DNA of 42,524 bases from Opitutales bacterium (GTDB lineage: Bacteria > Verrucomicrobiota > Verrucomicrobiia > Opitutales > UBA953): NCBI GenBank assembly GCA_024697185.1, contig JAILGB010000031.1, positions 1 to 42,524 on the forward strand, read 5' to 3'. A model generated the notes under the pieces. It was not told where the DNA came from. It saw only the letters and a list, made by a program, of their open reading frames with translations, and did no database searches. Each line of letters starts with the position of its first letter. The first letter of the stretch is position 1. Below, one piece after another: positions 8,568 to 14,846 of this stretch. The translations under genes and the position numbers were made by a program.

Positions 8568-9559
8568 TTCCAACGAATCAACGATGCGCCCCAGGTGAAT
8601 CCGCCGCCGAACGCCGTCAGCAAAAGCAGATCGCCGGGCTTGAAACGCCCCTGCTCGCGCATTTCCGCCATGCAGTTGGGGATCGACGCCGAGGAGGTGT
8701 TCCCGTAATTTTGGAGATTGACGCAAAACTTTTCCATCGGGATCTCCAACTGGCGCGCCACCGCATCGACGATGCGCATATTGGCCTGGTGCGGGATCAC
8801 CCAGCGGATGTCTTCCGCCGTCAGATTGCATTTTTTGAGCAGCTCCAACGAGCACTCGCTCATCGTGCGCACCGCGTGTTTAAAAACCGAAGAGCCCTGC
8901 ATCTGGATAAAATGCTGGCCGTTGGCGACCGTCTCATACGACGCCGGCAAAGCCGAACCGCCCGCCGGCTGCTTCAACAAATCGCCATAGGCGCCGTCCG
9001 CGCCCAAAACCGTGCCGAGGACACCGACATCCGCCTCGTCCGTCTTGGACAAGACAACCGCGCCCGCCGCATCACCAAAAAGCACACAGGTGTTGCGATC
9101 CTTCCAGTTGACCACCGAGGAAAGCTTTTCCGTCGAGACCAACAAAATATTGCGATAGGCGTTCCCGCGCAAAAAGCGCGAGCCAAGCTCCAACAAATAA
9201 ATAAATCCGGAACAAGCCGTCAGAATGTCAAAGGCGGGGCAGCCCGAAATCCCCAATTTGTTTTGCAAAACACAAGCCGTCGAAGGGAAAATATAGTCCG
9301 GCGTCACCGTCGAAACGATGACCATGTCAATCTCATCCTTGGAAATCCCGGCGTCGGCAATCGCACGCTCCGCCGCCTTGAGACCCAAATCGCTCGCCGC
9401 CTCACCGTCCGCCGCAATACAGCGCGAAACAATCCCCGTCCGCGTGCGAATCCATTCGTCGGACGTATCGACAATCTTGGACAAATCGTCGTTGCTCAAA
9501 CGCTTCTCCGGCGTATAGACGCCCAAGCCGCGAATATAAACTGAAGAATTTGTGGGCAT
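8564..9559 (-). CDS. fabH: Beta-ketoacyl-ACP synthase III
   Basis: This enzyme condenses acetyl-CoA with malonyl-ACP to start fatty-acid synthesis in the cytoplasm. The length of 331 residues is normal. The catalytic triad is intact: Cys116 in DILTACSGF, His257 in IPHQANMRI and Asn287 in NYGNTSSAS. The C-terminus shows the family signature LTAFGGGFTWGA. It is the first gene of the leftward envelope operon (fabH, BamD-like, LptE-like, murC-murB, phosphatase, nnr). A near-consensus promoter lies directly in front (TTGAAA, 17 bases, TATAAT), with its predicted transcription start at the A of the ATG. The plsX-fabH pairing common elsewhere is absent. Confidence 0.96.
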   Translation of the reverse strand: MPTNSSVYIRGLGVYTPEKRLSNDDLSKIVDTSDEWIRTRTGIVSRCIAADGEAASDLGLKAAERAIADAGISKDEIDMVIVSTVTPDYIFPSTACVLQNKLGISGCPAFDILTACSGFIYLLELGSRFLRGNAYRNILLVSTEKLSSVVNWKDRNTCVLFGDAAGAVVLSKTDEADVGVLGTVLGADGAYGDLLKQPAGGSALPASYETVANGQHFIQMQGSSVFKHAVRTMSECSLELLKKCNLTAEDIRWVIPHQANMRIVDAVARQLEIPMEKFCVNLQNYGNTSSASIPNCMAEMREQGRFKPGDLLLLTAFGGGFTWGASLIRWK

Positions 9560-9565
9560 AGGGAC

Positions 9566-9594
9566 ATTATAAGGGAAGCCCCCGAAACTTTCAA
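9566..9594 (-). promoter_or_regulatory. Sigma-70-type promoter for fabH operon
   Basis: Read on the minus strand, TTGAAA (9594-9589) is followed after 17 bases by TATAAT (9571-9566). With the usual spacing, transcription would begin at about 9559, the first base of the fabH ATG, giving a leaderless message. Position and sequence are seen directly; activity is inferred. Confidence 0.65.
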
Positions 9595-9607
9595 CGCTAT
9601 ATAAATG

Positions 9608-10019
9608 GATTAAAGCTTAAAGATTAAAGCTTAAAGAAACGCGCCACGGGAACGACGGTAACGGGAACGGCGAGAACGAAAAGGGAGTTTTTATTTGGGT
9701 TGGCGCGCCGCGGGAACGGCAGAATTGAGACACAAAGGGAACGAAGGACACAAAGGTTTTGTTTGACCTTGGCGGGAACGCATACCGCGGGAACAAAATT
9801 ATCCACAGATTGGAAGATTTAAAGATTTGAGTTGGCGAGCAGCGGGAACGGCGGGAACGCGGGATTTTATTTTTTAACACAGAGATACAGAGATTTTTTA
9901 GAGATCTTCCACGCTCACTAAAAAACCTTAAATCCTAAAATCTGTGGATCAAAAAAAAGCGCGCCTGCATTCCCGCGGCGTGCGTTCTTTAAGCATTAAG
10001 CTTTAATCTTTAAACTTTT
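9608..10019. repeat. Inverted-repeat-bounded interspersed element, copy B
   Basis: This 412-bp element fills most of the gap between fabH and the tRNA genes. The left end (GATTAAAGCTTAAAGAA and CGCGCC) is the inverted counterpart of the right end, which read on the other strand gives GATTAAAGCTTAATGC and AAAGAACGC. It contains the 65-bp block shared with copy A (9717-9781), the AACACAGAGA module, and an internal inverted pair around TCCACAGATT (near 9802) and AATCTGTGGA (near 9940). Six CGGGAACG octamers lie inside. Compared with copy A it has an extra internal segment of about 170 bp. It holds no credible gene. Confidence 0.65.
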
Positions 10020-10025
10020 ACGAAA

Positions 10026-10108
10026 TGGTGCCCGAGGAGGGACTCGAACCCTCACGCTTCAGGCCGGGGATTTTAAGTCCCCTGCGTCTACCATTCCGCC
10101 ACTCGGGC
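10026..10108 (-). tRNA. tRNA-Leu (anticodon UAA)
   Basis: The 83-nt gene includes an encoded CCA. The acceptor stem is GCCCGAG/CTCGGGC with discriminator A. The anticodon stem GGGGA/TCCCC encloses the loop CTTAAAA, giving anticodon UAA. A short class II variable arm precedes the T-arm GAGGG-TTCGAGT-CCCTC. It follows tRNA-Ala by eight bases and is probably co-transcribed from the promoter at 10214-10243. Confidence 0.95.
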
Positions 10109-10116
10109 TTTTAAAA

Positions 10117-10192
10117 TGGTGGAGACGATGAGACTCGAACTCACTACCTTAACAATGCGAATGTTACGCTCTACCAGATGAGCTACGCCCCC
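10117..10192 (-). tRNA. tRNA-Ala (anticodon CGC)
   Basis: The 76-nt gene includes an encoded CCA. The acceptor stem GGGGGCG/CGTCTCC contains the G3-U70 wobble that marks alanine tRNAs. The anticodon stem TAACA/TGTTA encloses the loop TTCGCAT, so the anticodon is CGC, reading GCG. That codon is heavily used in this GC-rich window. The T-loop TTCGAGT is canonical. Confidence 0.95.
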
Positions 10193-10213
10193 ATTTAATT
10201 AAAAGCGATTACG

Positions 10214-10243
10214 ATTATAGTCAAAAAACCCGCCCGCCGTCAA
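10214..10243 (-). promoter_or_regulatory. Promoter for the tRNA-Ala/tRNA-Leu unit
   Basis: On the minus strand TTGACG (10243-10238) is followed after 18 bases by TATAAT (10219-10214), about 20 bases before the 5' end of tRNA-Ala. It diverges from the ilvA promoter. Confidence 0.6.
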
Positions 10244-10303
10244 CTTATTTTTTTGCCGCGAAAAGAAATTTTTGTTTTTTTGCGTGGAAAATAATTTTTG
10301 CGG

Positions 10304-10333
10304 TTGGCGTTCTTGTGTAAAGCGGAGTAGAAT
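10304..10333 (+). promoter_or_regulatory. Candidate promoter for ilvA
   Basis: TTGGCG (10304-10309), an 18-base gap and TAGAAT (10328-10333) precede the ilvA ATG at 10342. The predicted transcription start falls one to three bases before the ATG. The boxes are weaker than those at fabH. Confidence 0.4.
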
Positions 10334-10341
10334 AAGGCATT

Positions 10342-11868
10342 ATGTCCGAACTTAGCGATAAATTGCTCAATGCTATTTTGATGGCTCGTCAGAGCGTCTA
10401 TGCGGTTTCCAAGGCGACGCCGACGGAAGAGTTGGTGGGAACGGGTTTGCCGTTTCGTCTTTTTGTCAAGCGTGAGGATTTGGGGCCGATCAAGGCTTAC
10501 AAATGGCGCGGGGCTTACAACCGCATGGTCCATTTGGATCCGGAGGAGCGTTCCCGCGGCGTTGTGACGGCTTCGGCTGGCAATCATGCGCAGGGTGTCG
10601 CTCTGGCGGCGAAGCGTTTGGGGATTCACGCCAAGATTTTTATGCCCTTGTCCACTCCGCTTGTCAAACAGGAGGCGGTCAAGCGTTTCGGGGGCGATTT
10701 TGTCGAGATTGTGCTTTTTGGGGATTCGTATTCCGAAGCCGGCGACGAGGCTAAAAAATATTCGCATGACAAGGGGCTGACTTTTGTTCATCCCTATGAT
10801 GATTTGTTGGTGATGGGCGGACAGGGCACGCTCGCGGACGAAGCGGTGATGAGCGGCGAAGGTCCGTTTGACGTCGCGTATCTCCAAATCGGCGGAGGCG
10901 GCATGGCGGCGGCGACGGCGGTCTGGCTCAAAAACCAGTTTCCGGGCATCAAAGTCTATGGTGTCGAGGGTGTCCGCCAGGCGTCCATGAAAGCGGCGCT
11001 CGAGCGCGGCGAGCCTTATGATATCGGTCCCGTGGATATTTTTTGCGACGGGACGGCGGTGCGAAAGGCCGGTTCGCTGACCTTTGAGCTCTGCAAGGAG
11101 TTTTTGGACGAGATCGTCACGGTGACCAACGAGGAAGTCTGCACCGCCATTCAAAAACTTTGGGAAAGCAACCGGATCATCCCGGAGACTTCCGGCGCAA
11201 TGGGCGTCGCGGCGGCGTTGAAGGAGGCGGGCAAACTCGCCGGCAAAAAAGTCTTTACGGTCATTAGCGGCGCCAATGCGGATTTTGGCAAGCTTCGCGT
11301 CATCACGCGCAGCGCGCATATTTCCGGTCACAAAAACTATGCCTTGCGCATCGACCTGCCCGAGCGTCCGGGTTCGCTTTTGGCGATTTTGCAACAATGT
11401 TTCAAGGGCGTGAGCATCACGGAGTTCCAATACGGCAAAACCTCTTCGCAGATCGCTTCGCCCGTCATCGGCGTTTCTCTCGATGACGCGACGTTTGAAA
11501 AGCTCAAGTCTTCGCTCGATGCCGCCGGTGTCCGCTGGACGGATGCGACCCGCGATCCCGATGTCGTTTTTCGTGTGATTCCGTTTGAAAAAGACCTCTT
11601 GCGTTTTCCGACCTTCCTGCAGGTCAATTTCAGGGAGCGCGCCAACGGTTTGCGGGAATTTATGACGGCGTGCCTCGGCGAGCGGGACAATCTTTGCTAT
11701 TTCAACTATTTTTACACGGGTGAAACGGTGGGCCGCGCGCTTATCGGGATCGAGTCGGACAGCCCCGAGTTGCGGGAGGATCTGCATCGCCGGCTGACGG
11801 GAACGCTCAAGGGCGTCCAGACCTACACGGTCTTGTCCGGAGATGTCGCCAAACGCCTCGGCTGCTAA
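10342..11868 (+). CDS. ilvA: Threonine ammonia-lyase, biosynthetic type with two ACT-like domains
   Basis: This PLP enzyme deaminates threonine to 2-oxobutanoate, the first committed step to isoleucine. At 508 residues it matches the long biosynthetic class. The catalytic domain (about 1-325) has PLP lysine K54 in IKAYKWRGAYN, the SAGNHAQGVA motif, and the phosphate-binding glycine loop GGGGMAAA, where a Met replaces the common Leu. The C-terminal regulatory part (about 335-508) contains two ACT-like segments (LRIDLPERPGSLLAIL and FLQVNFRERANGLREF) that in homologues bind isoleucine and valine. The TAA stop overlaps the next ATG by one base. With ilvE at 13127 and leuB at 37759 it supplies branched-chain amino acid synthesis. 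Confidence 0.95.
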   Translation: MSELSDKLLNAILMARQSVYAVSKATPTEELVGTGLPFRLFVKREDLGPIKAYKWRGAYNRMVHLDPEERSRGVVTASAGNHAQGVALAAKRLGIHAKIFMPLSTPLVKQEAVKRFGGDFVEIVLFGDSYSEAGDEAKKYSHDKGLTFVHPYDDLLVMGGQGTLADEAVMSGEGPFDVAYLQIGGGGMAAATAVWLKNQFPGIKVYGVEGVRQASMKAALERGEPYDIGPVDIFCDGTAVRKAGSLTFELCKEFLDEIVTVTNEEVCTAIQKLWESNRIIPETSGAMGVAAALKEAGKLAGKKVFTVISGANADFGKLRVITRSAHISGHKNYALRIDLPERPGSLLAILQQCFKGVSITEFQYGKTSSQIASPVIGVSLDDATFEKLKSSLDAAGVRWTDATRDPDVVFRVIPFEKDLLRFPTFLQVNFRERANGLREFMTACLGERDNLCYFNYFYTGETVGRALIGIESDSPELREDLHRRLTGTLKGVQTYTVLSGDVAKRLGC

Positions 11869-13058
11869 TGTTCAGCGAGCGTTTTCATTTTTCCCCGAAA
11901 CCCAATCGCTGGACGCGCGTCTTGCGGGCGGTGCGCGAGGAAGGCTGTGACTTGTTGGATTTGGCGGTGTCCAATCCGACGGCGGCGGGTTTTTCTTGGG
12001 ATGCGGGAACGCTTTTGGCGGCGCTCGGCAATGAGGAAGTCTCCCTTTATCGTCCGTCAAGCCGCGGCGAGCGGCATTCCCGCGAGGCTGTGGCGGATTT
12101 TTACAAGACGACCCATCGGGCGGCCATCGCTCCCGCTCAGATCCATCTGACGGCGAGCACGAGCGAGGCTTATACCTGGATTTTGAAACTTCTCTGCGAT
12201 CCCGGCGACAATGTGCTTGTGCCCGCGCCGTCCTATCCGCTCATCTCCCTGCTCTGCTCGATCGAATCCGTCCGGACGAACGAATGGCGGCTCGACTGGC
12301 GGCGGGAACGCTGGAAGATTGATTTTGAATCGCTCGCGGCGGCCTGCGACGCGCGGACAAAGGCGATTTTTTGCGTCAGTCCCAACAATCCCACGGGCAA
12401 TGTCATCGGCGGCGAGGAGCGGGAACAGCTTTTGGCGTTTGCGCGGGAACGGCATTTGCCGCTTGTCACCGATGAGGTTTTTTTGGAATACGGCGACGGC
12501 GGGAACGCGGGCGAAAGTTTCGCCACGGCGCGCGACGGCGATCCGCTTGTTTTTGTCCTCGGCGGACTCTCGAAGACGGCGGCGCTCCCGCAAATCAAAG
12601 CCGGCTGGATCGTCACCGTCGGCGGGAACGCCAAAGAGCGCGAGGGCTCACTTGAGCGCCTGGACTTTATCGCCGACAGTTTTCTCTCCGTCAGCACGAC
12701 GGCGGCGCTCGCCGTCCCGGAGCTTTTGAAGCGGGCGCCGGAAATGCGCGCAAGGATTGCCGGACGCCTGCAAAAAAATTTTGAACAACTGCAAAACTGG
12801 TGCGCGCGTTCCCGCGACGGGCGGCAGCTGCTCCCACGCGAAGGCGGCTGGTACGGCATCGTCCGCCTGCCCCGCGGGATCGACGAAGAACGGCTCTGCA
12901 CGGATCTTTTGCGCCACGGGAACGTCATCGTGCATCCCGGCTATTTTTACGATCTCGACGCGTCCGAGGGCGGGCATCTCGTATTCTCGCTGCTGGCGCC
13001 GGAAAAACTTTTTGAACTGGCGTTCCCGCGGATCGACTACGCGATCGGCAGGAACTGA
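11868..13058 (+). CDS. PLP-dependent class I/II aminotransferase
   Basis: This 396-residue fold-type I aminotransferase has N174 in VSPNNPTG, D202 in VTDEVF and the PLP Schiff-base lysine K236 in GGLSKTAALPQ. Its substrate cannot be deduced. Homologues of this group use aromatic, alanine or aspartate donors. Overlap with ilvA (TAATG) implies translational coupling and suggests a role in amino acid metabolism, possibly providing or consuming an alpha-keto acid made by that pathway. Octamers are dense in this gene, encoding RER, GNA and SRD-type segments. A bidirectional terminator begins seven bases after its stop. Confidence 0.88.
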   Translation: MFSERFHFSPKPNRWTRVLRAVREEGCDLLDLAVSNPTAAGFSWDAGTLLAALGNEEVSLYRPSSRGERHSREAVADFYKTTHRAAIAPAQIHLTASTSEAYTWILKLLCDPGDNVLVPAPSYPLISLLCSIESVRTNEWRLDWRRERWKIDFESLAAACDARTKAIFCVSPNNPTGNVIGGEEREQLLAFARERHLPLVTDEVFLEYGDGGNAGESFATARDGDPLVFVLGGLSKTAALPQIKAGWIVTVGGNAKEREGSLERLDFIADSFLSVSTTAALAVPELLKRAPEMRARIAGRLQKNFEQLQNWCARSRDGRQLLPREGGWYGIVRLPRGIDEERLCTDLLRHGNVIVHPGYFYDLDASEGGHLVFSLLAPEKLFELAFPRIDYAIGRN

Positions 13059-13064
13059 AAAAAA

Positions 13065-13099
13065 TCGCGGGAACGCGCTAAAAAACGGCGTTCCCGCGA
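13065..13099. terminator. Bidirectional terminator built from an inverted octamer pair
   Basis: A perfect 12-bp stem pairs TCGCGGGAACGC (13065-13076) with GCGTTCCCGCGA (13088-13099) around an 11-base loop. On the minus strand it is followed by seven T residues, which suits termination of ilvE. On the plus strand the T run is weaker (GATTTTCG). Each stem arm is one copy of the genome-wide octamer, as in DNA-uptake-sequence terminators of Neisseria and Haemophilus. Confidence 0.8.
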
Positions 13100-13126
13100 G
13101 ATTTTCGCTTTGTCAAGGCAAGCGGC

Positions 13127-13996
13127 TTAGACGATCATCGTGCCGTCCTTGCGAACTTTTTCGCGGAACTTTGCGAGGATTTTCGTCGTGACCGGTCCTG
13201 CGCCTCCGGCGCCGATTTCGCGGGCATCGACTTCCGTCACGGGAATGACCTCCGCCGCCGATCCCGTCAGGAAGGCTTCGTCCGCCGTATAGACATCGTA
13301 GCGCGTCATCTGGACTTCCTTGCAGGAGATTCCGAGATCTTCGCAGACTTCCATCACGGCGCGACGGGTGATGCCGCCGAGCGCGGAAGAGGAGATTGTC
13401 GGCGTATAAACGACGCCCTTGCTGATGATGAAAATATTATCTCCGGAGCATTCGGCGACATAGCCCTGATCGTTGAGGAAAAGGCACTCGTCGAAGCCGG
13501 CGTTGAGGGTTTCGATTTTTGCCAAAATGCTGTTGAGGTAGTTGAGGGACTTGACCATCGGCGGCAAAGCGGCGACATTGGTGCGGCGGGTCGCCGCGGT
13601 CACCAGCTTGATGCCCTTGGTATAAACTTCCGCCGGATAGAGCTTGATCCCGTCCGCGATGACGATCAGGGAGGGGCTTTTGCAGTTGTTGGGATTGAGT
13701 CCCAAATCCCCGACACCGCGCGTCACCACTGTGCGGATGTAGCCGTTGGCGACACCGTTGCGCTTGCAGGCTTCGATGTGGATGCGGCTCAGCTCTTCGC
13801 GCGACCAGGGCAGTTTCAAGGCGATCGCCTTCGCCGAATATTCGAGGCGTTCGAGGTGTTCGTCCAACTTGAAAATGCAGTTGTCGTAAACGCGAATGCC
13901 TTCGAAAACGCCGTCGCCGTAAAGCAGACCGTGATCAAAGACGGAAACCTTGGCTTCCATCTTCGGATAAAATTTCCCGTCAAGATAAACTTCCAT
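13127..13996 (-). CDS. ilvE: Branched-chain amino acid aminotransferase (class IV)
   Basis: This enzyme transfers the amino group between glutamate and the keto acids of leucine, isoleucine and valine. The 289-residue protein is a fold-type IV PLP enzyme with lysine K149 in PMVKSLNYLNS, the early DHGLLYGDGVFEGIR signature, the YVAECSGDNIF glutamate region and the phosphate-binding SSALGGITRRAV. D-amino-acid aminotransferase and aminodeoxychorismate lyase share the fold. The VFEGIR signature and the neighbouring ilvA favour BCAT. It starts 24 bases after trxA and ends at the terminator at 13065-13099. The gene contains no copy of the octamer, in contrast to most neighbours. Confidence 0.92.
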   Translation of the reverse strand: MEVYLDGKFYPKMEAKVSVFDHGLLYGDGVFEGIRVYDNCIFKLDEHLERLEYSAKAIALKLPWSREELSRIHIEACKRNGVANGYIRTVVTRGVGDLGLNPNNCKSPSLIVIADGIKLYPAEVYTKGIKLVTAATRRTNVAALPPMVKSLNYLNSILAKIETLNAGFDECLFLNDQGYVAECSGDNIFIISKGVVYTPTISSSALGGITRRAVMEVCEDLGISCKEVQMTRYDVYTADEAFLTGSAAEVIPVTEVDAREIGAGGAGPVTTKILAKFREKVRKDGTMIV

Positions 13997-14020
13997 AATG
14001 GCAATCTTTCAAAAAAAATT

Positions 14021-14329
14021 CTATTGCAGGGCTGCGACGATTTCCGTCTTGGGGCGCACGCCCACCATACGTTTGACGACTTCACCGTTTTTGAAAACGA
14101 GGAGCGTCGGGATGTTTTGGACTTCAAAACGCGCCGCGAGGTCCATCGCTTCATCGATGTTGACCTTGCAGACTTTCGCCTTGTCGCCGAGTTCTGCCGC
14201 GATCTGATCGATCACCGGCGAGAGCATTTTGCAGGGACCGCACCAAGTCGCCCAAAAATCGACGAGCACGGGAACGTCCGTTCCCGCGATCGCCGCATCA
14301 AAGTTAGTGGAATTAAGATTTTCAGCCAT
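14021..14329 (-). CDS. trxA: Thioredoxin
   Basis: This small cytoplasmic disulfide reductase has 102 residues from the ATG at 14329; the upstream TTG at 14341 is less likely. The active site WCGPC has Cys30 and Cys33, and the cis-Pro segment IPTLLVFKNGE is present. The fold is complete. The octamer forms an inverted pair with a two-base gap (14270-14287) that encodes the AGTDVPVLV segment before the active site. It lies 24 bases upstream of ilvE and may be co-transcribed with it. Confidence 0.96.
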   Translation of the reverse strand: MAENLNSTNFDAAIAGTDVPVLVDFWATWCGPCKMLSPVIDQIAAELGDKAKVCKVNIDEAMDLAARFEVQNIPTLLVFKNGEVVKRMVGVRPKTEIVAALQ

Positions 14330-14374
14330 AGTGATTTTCAATAAAATACGGGCGTCAGCCCGAAGTTGCGGCGC

Positions 14375-14776
14375 CTATTTGTAGGAGAGCGCCAAGTATT
14401 CCAAAAGGACGAGAGCCGCGCCGGCAATAGCGGCGACGAGTGCCAAAACGTCGAGAACGGCGGCAACTTTGCCGACATTGCCCGAATCTTCCTCACCGCC
14501 GACGGGAACGAGCGCCGACGATGTCGTCGCGGGAACGCCCGCCACGGGAACGCCGGGACGGCGCGGAGCCGCAGGACGCGGAACACCGGGGCGCGGCGGC
14601 ATTGCAGGCTTGGGAGCCGCCGCTGCGGGAGCGGGAGCTTCGGCTGCAACGGATTCCGTCTCGGGAGCCGCTGCTGCGGCAGGTTCCGCGGGAGCCGGCT
14701 TGGGAGCCAGGCTGACGCGCTTGGGAGCTTGCGGAAGAGTGATTTTGGGACTGGGTGTGGGGGTTTCTTCTGCCAT
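14375..14776 (-). CDS. Pro/Ala-rich protein with C-terminal transmembrane helix
   Basis: I recognise no family. The 133 residues comprise a low-complexity, probably disordered region rich in Pro and Ala (about 1-95, with PRPGVPRPAAPRRPGVP) and a C-terminal hydrophobic helix (about 104-128). A Tyr-Lys end follows, so it looks tail-anchored in the inner membrane with the disordered part in the cytoplasm. Composition resembles many PVC-group proteins of unknown role. The ATG lies 70 bases from the GH89 stop. Confidence 0.65.
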   Translation of the reverse strand: MAEETPTPSPKITLPQAPKRVSLAPKPAPAEPAAAAAPETESVAAEAPAPAAAAPKPAMPPRPGVPRPAAPRRPGVPVAGVPATTSSALVPVGGEEDSGNVGKVAAVLDVLALVAAIAGAALVLLEYLALSYK

Positions 14777-14846
14777 AATAACGAGAGATTAAGTGTTTTT
14801 AAACTTTCAATATTTTAAGTCAGTTCAAAAGAGCTTTCAAGCGTTT

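Noticed and set aside
10240-11787. Minus-strand open frame of about 515 codons opposite ilvA
   Set aside because: ilvA has intact PLP and ACT motifs and a promoter; the antisense product is basic and without a family.
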